Source: Curtobacterium poinsettiae (GTDB lineage Bacteria > Actinomycetota > Actinomycetes > Actinomycetales > Microbacteriaceae). From it: a stretch of DNA of 64,000 nucleotides. The stretch's first letter is position 1; the number at the start of each line of letters is the position of its first letter. The stretch spans positions 806,001 through 870,000 of the forward strand of contig NZ_CP106879.1 in assembly GCF_025677645.1 (NCBI RefSeq), given 5' to 3'. The translations under genes were made by a program, and so were the position numbers. The notes below the pieces were generated by a model. That model was given only the letters and a program-made list of their open reading frames with translations. It made no database searches and was not told where the DNA came from. Of the stretch, positions 60,118 through 64,000 are shown one piece after another.

Positions 60118-60558
60118 TTACTGCTCGAAGGTCGCGTGCAGGGTGATCTCGACGCCGGTCAGCGCCTTGCTCACGGGGCAGGTCGCCTTGGCGTCCTCGG
60201 CGGCCTTGAGGAACGCGGCCTCGTCGATGCCGGAGACCTCGCCGCTGACGGTCAGGACGATGCCGGTGAGGCGGAAGCCGCCCGCCGGGTCCGGGCCGAG
60301 CGAGACGTCGGCCTTGACGTCGAGGGCCTCGACCGTGCCGCCGGCCTCGCCGAGGACGGCGGAGAACTGCATGGCGTAGCAGGCCGAGTGTGCGGCGGCG
60401 ATGAGCTCCTCGGGGCTCGTGGTGCCCCCGGCGTCCTCGGCGGCGCGCTTCGGGAACGAGACGTCGTACGTGCCGACCTTCGAGCTCGAGAGTTCGACCT
60501 GGCCGGAACCGTCGTCGAGGCCGCCGTTCCAGGCGGTGCGTGCGGTGCGAGTGGGCAT
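60118..60558 (-). CDS. OsmC-type peroxiredoxin
   Basis: A 146-residue OsmC protein. Both redox cysteines are there: Cys60 in AAAHSACYAM and Cys127 in AKATCPVSKAL. It reduces organic hydroperoxides. The alternative ATG upstream is in a long non-coding frame; ATG 60558 has AAAGGAGCGG upstream. It is divergent from the DUF805 gene; a 16-bp palindrome in the spacer (60619) may regulate it. A GGAGGC hairpin follows. Confidence 0.93.
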   Translation of the reverse strand: MPTRTARTAWNGGLDDGSGQVELSSSKVGTYDVSFPKRAAEDAGGTTSPEELIAAAHSACYAMQFSAVLGEAGGTVEALDVKADVSLGPDPAGGFRLTGIVLTVSGEVSGIDEAAFLKAAEDAKATCPVSKALTGVEITLHATFEQ

Positions 60559-60618
60559 GCCCGCTCCTTTCGTGTGGGGGAGCGGCCCCGAACGGGACCA
60601 CCGCTCCTGAGTCAATCG

Positions 60619-60634
60619 GAGAACGATCGTTCTC
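60619..60634. promoter_or_regulatory. Palindromic operator between osmC-like and DUF805 genes
   Basis: GAGAACGATCGTTCTC, perfect 16-bp palindrome, 61 nt before the osmC-like ATG and 62 nt before the DUF805 start. The core ACGATCGT is the same as in the palindrome at 24555, so one regulator might bind both. On the plus strand TACGAT at 60669-60674 is a plausible -10. Confidence 0.65.
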
Positions 60635-60695
60635 GCAACCCGCTCACGGCGAAGACGCAGGTCTGCCCTACGATCTGGCACATGGGGGACACGAC

Positions 60696-61295
60696 GTGAC
60701 AGGCTTCCGCGAGTCCGTGCTCGAGCAGGGCCCGGCCGACGTGACGAACCCGGTGGTCGCCTGGCTCCGGTTCTGGACCCAGGGATGGCGGTTCCACGGG
60801 CGGGCGAGTCGCTCGGAGTTCTGGTGGGTGATCGCGCTCGAGCTCGCGCTGGTCGGGGCTGCGCTCTTGATCGTCGGTGTGCACGGGACCGGTGGCCGGT
60901 GGGAGCTGTACGTCGACCCGTTCGGAGCCGTCCCGTCGCCGCGGGTCTCGTTCCACGTGCTCGACCGTGGTCAGGACGGGTGGTTCGGCTGGGGAGCCGG
61001 CGACCGGGAGGTCTGGCCGGACGCGTGGGACCTGGTGCTGCTCGTCCCGACGATCCTGACCACCGTGCCCCGGTGGTCGCTGCTCGTGCGGCGACTGCAC
61101 GACCGGGACCACACCGGCCTGTGGATCCTGCTCCTCGTGTTCACGGGGCCGATCGGATGGGTCGTGGTGACGGTGATGGTGGCACGGTCGTCGCGTCCCG
61201 GTGGCGCTCGGTTCGACCGCGGGCCGTTCGCCGGGCGGCGTGGCCTCGAGGCGAATGGGCGACACATGTCGTCTTCGACGACAGGTGTAGCGTGA
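60696..61295 (+). CDS. DUF805 membrane protein
   Basis: A 199-residue membrane protein. It begins at GTG after GGGGGA. The family signature FWTQGWRFHGRASRSEFWWV leads into three or four helices; RRLHDRDHTGLWILLLV is the second hallmark of DUF805. The loop between helices one and two (RWELYVDPFGAV, about 45 residues) is longer than usual. Function unknown; the family is sometimes linked to stress. Divergent from the osmC-like gene. Confidence 0.85.
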   Translation: MTGFRESVLEQGPADVTNPVVAWLRFWTQGWRFHGRASRSEFWWVIALELALVGAALLIVGVHGTGGRWELYVDPFGAVPSPRVSFHVLDRGQDGWFGWGAGDREVWPDAWDLVLLVPTILTTVPRWSLLVRRLHDRDHTGLWILLLVFTGPIGWVVVTVMVARSSRPGGARFDRGPFAGRRGLEANGRHMSSSTTGVA

Positions 61296-61316
61296 AGGGC
61301 GATCAAAGGAGAACCC

Positions 61317-62360
61317 ATGCGCGCCGTCGTGTTCGAGCAGTACCAGACCTTCCCGTCCCTGACCGAGGTCCCGAAGCCCGCACCCGGGCCGGGTGAGGTC
61401 CTGCTCAAGGTCGCCGGGGCCGGTGCCTGCCACTCCGACGTCGCCGTGTACCGCGAGTTCCAGCAGGGGCAGCCGGGAGCCCAGGCCCCCGCGTTCGTGC
61501 TCGGCCACGAGAACTCCGGATGGGTCGAGGCCGTCGGTGACGGGGTCACGGGCTTCACCGAGGGCGACGCCTACCTGGTCTACGGGCCGGTCGGCTGCGG
61601 GCACTGCTCGTACTGCTCGAAGGGTCAGGACACCTACTGCGAGAACGCGGCGACGAACCCGTACATGGGGATCGGTCTCGGGCGCGACGGCGGCATGGCG
61701 GAGTACGTGAGCGTCCCGGCGCGGAACCTCGTGCCGCTCGGTGACGCCGACCCGATCGCCGCCGCACCGCTCAGCGACGCCGCGCTCACGCCGTACCACG
61801 CGATCAAGAACTCCCTGCCGAACCTGGCCGGTGGCGGTCGCTTCGCGCTCGTCGTCGGCCTGGGCGGCCTCGGGCAGATCGCGGTGCAGATCCTCACGGC
61901 GCTCACCGGCGCCACGGTCATCGCGACCGACATGAAGCAGGACGCGATGGACCGCGCCGCCGCCCGCGGCGCGATCACCGTCCCCGGCGGCCCGGACCAG
62001 GCCGAGCGCATCCGCGAGATCACCGGCGGACGCGGCGTGGACGCGGCCTTCGACTTCGTCGGTGCCACCCCCACGATCACGGTCGCGCAGGCCTCGATGG
62101 CGGTCGGCGGCCGGTTCACCGTCGTCGGGATCGCCGGCGGCACCACCGAGTGGAACTTCTTCGCGACGCCGTACGAGTCGACGATCACGAACACGTACTG
62201 GGGCACCATCGAGGACCTGCACGAGGTCGTCGCGATGTACCGCGCCGGTCAGATCGTGCCCGACGTCGAGCGGTACGCGCTGTCCGACGCACTCGAGGCC
62301 TACCGGAAGCTCGAGGCCGGGGAGCTCTCGGGCCGCGCGGTGGTCGTCCCGACGCTCTAG
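61317..62360 (+). CDS. Zinc-dependent alcohol dehydrogenase
   Basis: A 347-residue MDR enzyme. Catalytic zinc ligands C38, H64/E65; structural zinc cysteines C94, C97, C100 and C108 (GCGHCSYCSKGQDTYC). The cofactor fold motif is VVGLGGLGQ near 180; ATDMKQD after the next strand indicates NAD. Similar to AdhA-like alcohol or aldehyde dehydrogenases. ATG after AAAGGAGAACCC. It ends before a palindrome and the convergent gamma-glutamyltransferase. Confidence 0.94.
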   Translation: MRAVVFEQYQTFPSLTEVPKPAPGPGEVLLKVAGAGACHSDVAVYREFQQGQPGAQAPAFVLGHENSGWVEAVGDGVTGFTEGDAYLVYGPVGCGHCSYCSKGQDTYCENAATNPYMGIGLGRDGGMAEYVSVPARNLVPLGDADPIAAAPLSDAALTPYHAIKNSLPNLAGGGRFALVVGLGGLGQIAVQILTALTGATVIATDMKQDAMDRAAARGAITVPGGPDQAERIREITGGRGVDAAFDFVGATPTITVAQASMAVGGRFTVVGIAGGTTEWNFFATPYESTITNTYWGTIEDLHEVVAMYRAGQIVPDVERYALSDALEAYRKLEAGELSGRAVVVPTL

Positions 62361-62371
62361 ACGCGCTGAGT

Positions 62372-62447
62372 GCACCTGGTCGCTCCGGGCGTACCTGGTC
62401 GAATCGGGCGTACCTGGTCGGAAGTTCTGACCAGGTACGCCCGATTC
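62372..62447. repeat. 19-bp tandem units leading into a perfect palindrome
   Basis: Units of about 19 bp (CACCTGGTCGCTCCGGG, then GTACCTGGTCGAATCGGG, then GTACCTGGTC) repeat two and a half times from 62374. The second and third overlap a perfect 19-bp inverted repeat, GAATCGGGCGTACCTGGTC at 62401-62419 with 62429-62447, loop of 9. It lies between convergent genes and likely ends both transcripts. Confidence 0.85.
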
Positions 62448-62490
62448 CGCTTTCCAGCGCGGGTGTTCTGGGAAGGAACGAGCGCCGGGG

Positions 62491-64000
62491 TCAGCGTCCC
62501 GCGGCGTAGCCCTGCGCGCCGCGGGGGTTCGCGGCAGCGCCGAGGACACCGGTGTCCGGGTCGCGGGTGACGCACGACAGCCGGCCGAGGCTCCAGTCAC
62601 CGCCGCGGGTCACGACGTGTCCGCGGGCCTCGAGTGCCGCGATGACCTCGTCGCCCAGGCGGTCCTCGACGACCAGGCCCGCGGGCTCCCACGTGCGCGG
62701 CCAGAACGACCCCGGGAACGACGTCGTGTGCAGCGCGGGTGCGTCGATGGCCTGCTGCGGGGAGTACCCGCCGACGATCCAGCGCAGCAGGAACAGCAGC
62801 TGCCACTGGTCCTGCTGGTCACCGCCGGGGGAACCGAGCGCAGCCACCGGGTGCCCGTCGCGGAGCACCAGGGTCGGGGTCAGCGTGGTGCGGGGGCGCT
62901 CGCCGGGCCGCAGGGTCGACGCGGTGTCCGGTTCGAGCCACGTCATCTGCAGGCGCGTGCCGAGGCAGAACCCGAGCTCCGGGATCGTCGGTGACGACTG
63001 CAGCCACCCACCGGACGGGGTCGCGCTGACGATGTTGCCCCAGCGGTCCACGACGTCGATGTGGCAGGTGTCACCGCGGGTCTCGCCGTCCGGGGTCACG
63101 AACGGCTCGCCGCGGTCCTCGGGCGGAGCCGCCGGCGGGACCTCGGTGTCGGCTTCGGCGTCGCGGGCGACCTGCACGGTGGGTTCACCCACCCCGACCG
63201 ACCCGGCGGAGTCGTACGAGGTCCGGACGGGTGGCATCGCGTGTTCGACCCCGGCGACCGTGCCGGGTCGGAGCTCCGCCGAAGCGCGCTCGCCGATCAG
63301 CACACGGCGCTCGTCGGCGTAGGCGTCGGAGAGCAGGACGTCCATCGGGACCTCGCCGTCGCCGTAGAACGCCTCGCGGTCGGCGAGTGCGAGCTTCTGC
63401 GCCTCGACGATCGTGTGCGCGCCGAGCTCGTTCGACGGGTCGAGCAGGGCGTCGTCGAGCGGTTCGAGCAGCCGTAGCGTCTGGAGCAGCGCCGGACCCT
63501 GGCCCCACGGCCCGGTCTTGGCGATCGTGCAGCCGCGGAACTCGGCGGTCGTCGCGGGTTCGTACGACGCCCGGAACGCCGCCAGGTCCGATGACCGGAT
63601 GACCCCGGCGTGGTCGGTGCCCGACGCGTGCCGGTGCGGTTCGCGGACGAAGCGGTCGATCGCGTCGGCGACGGACCCCTCCGCCCACTCGGACCGGGCC
63701 GCGTCGATGCGGCCGGTCCGGCTGCCGGCACCGGCACCGGCGTCGACCAGCCGGTCGAGCACTGCGGCGAGTGCTTCGTTGCGCACCAGGTCCCCGGGGA
63801 CCGGCACCGTGCCTCCCGGCAGCCACTGCGCGGCGGAGGTGGGCCAGTGCTGCTCGAACAGCTCGCGCACTGCGGTGATCGTCCGGACCACCGCAGGTGC
63901 GACCGGGTGGCCGTCACGGGCGTACCCGATCGCGGGGGCGAGGACGTCGGCCAGCTCCCAGGTGCCGTGGTCGCGGAGCAGGAGCAGCCAGGCGTCGACC
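62491..64000 (-). CDS. Gamma-glutamyltransferase (partial, N-terminus beyond window)
   Basis: At least 502 residues with no start in the window, since the frame is open to the end (WLLLLRDHGTWELADVLAPA is already inside). It is the Ntn-hydrolase that transfers or hydrolyses the gamma-glutamyl group of glutathione-like compounds. The nucleophile Thr is in GDTCHIDVVDRWGN. The small subunit shows SATPSGGWLQ, LGSPGGDQQ and PALHTTSFPG. The large-subunit substrate region DAARSEWAEGSVAD is a variant. Usually secreted or periplasmic; the signal is outside the window. Confidence 0.9.
   Translation of the reverse strand, partial: VDAWLLLLRDHGTWELADVLAPAIGYARDGHPVAPAVVRTITAVRELFEQHWPTSAAQWLPGGTVPVPGDLVRNEALAAVLDRLVDAGAGAGSRTGRIDAARSEWAEGSVADAIDRFVREPHRHASGTDHAGVIRSSDLAAFRASYEPATTAEFRGCTIAKTGPWGQGPALLQTLRLLEPLDDALLDPSNELGAHTIVEAQKLALADREAFYGDGEVPMDVLLSDAYADERRVLIGERASAELRPGTVAGVEHAMPPVRTSYDSAGSVGVGEPTVQVARDAEADTEVPPAAPPEDRGEPFVTPDGETRGDTCHIDVVDRWGNIVSATPSGGWLQSSPTIPELGFCLGTRLQMTWLEPDTASTLRPGERPRTTLTPTLVLRDGHPVAALGSPGGDQQDQWQLLFLLRWIVGGYSPQQAIDAPALHTTSFPGSFWPRTWEPAGLVVEDRLGDEVIAALEARGHVVTRGGDWSLGRLSCVTRDPDTGVLGAAANPRGAQGYAAGR

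Noticed and set aside
58288..60699. An 803-codon plus-strand frame opposite the exporter and osmC-like genes
   Set aside because: Composition is mainly Arg/His/Gly/Asp and no domain; the minus-strand genes have clear families.
62372..62420. CRISPR-like array
   Set aside because: Only two and a half short units with no spacers and no cas genes; tandem slippage explains it.

Overview
The window is one stretch of a high-GC chromosome, densely packed with G/C-ending codons. It carries typical actinobacterial genes: an Rpf-type cell-wall enzyme with LysM, two LytR-CpsA-Psr proteins, a GAF-ANTAR regulator, a fused Dpp-type ATPase, a SoxR-like regulator and DUF2795. Many genes also look leaderless. 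Gene content and style fit a Microbacteriaceae-like (for example Curtobacterium-like) plant or soil actinobacterium; the genus is inference. I see no rRNA or tRNA gene, CRISPR array, transposase, integrase or phage gene.

Layout. 1-5241: Dpp/Opp-type ABC importer operon (binding protein, hairpin, two permeases, fused double ATPase) ending in a ROK sugar kinase or regulator. 5257-15530: envelope and export block with a lipoprotein, a HupE/UreJ-like membrane protein, a secreted metallophosphoesterase, a sortase-tagged DUF3494 ice-binding-like protein, a secreted Ig-like-fold protein and a large secreted alpha/beta hydrolase. 15533-23713: small metabolic and stress genes (GNAT, GAF-ANTAR, desaturase, lipid kinase, trypsin-like protease, SDR, RidA). 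23734-35831: regulators beside their likely targets (YrdC paralogue with a promoter and operator, MmyB-type HTH/SDR pair, MarR/MFS pair, SoxR), plus PoxB, PAP2, YdcF, aldo-keto reductase and a second MFS. 35909-42182: complete mnhA(B)CDEFG cation/proton antiporter operon with 4-nt overlaps throughout. 42284-46683: two SDRs, a truncated GntR remnant, a DedA protein, an SMP-30 lactonase and rlmC. 46828-53785: cell-wall block (rpf-like gene, two LCP genes) around a MarR/MMPL pair and a GntR gene. 53824-64000: EEP hydrolase, secreted unknown, SDR, TetR-like, DUF2795, ThrE-like exporter, OsmC, DUF805, zinc alcohol dehydrogenase and a gamma-glutamyltransferase cut by the window end.

The most distinctive signals are non-coding. 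(1) Hairpins of one sequence family (GGAGGC[G/C]CGGTG-like arms, often flanked by GACGGAC/GTCCGTC) lie behind at least eight genes, one as a broken half copy. (2) Longer palindromes of other sequences sit at three convergent junctions. (3) An 86-bp direct-repeat doublet, each copy itself palindromic, flanks a degenerate member of the hairpin family at 34095-34404. (4) A TANNNT box lies exactly 6-7 nt before the start codon of ten genes, indicating widespread leaderless transcription. (5) Near-perfect operator palindromes lie at 24555, 30335, 49324 and 60619. I found no clearly new multi-gene defence or biosynthetic system.
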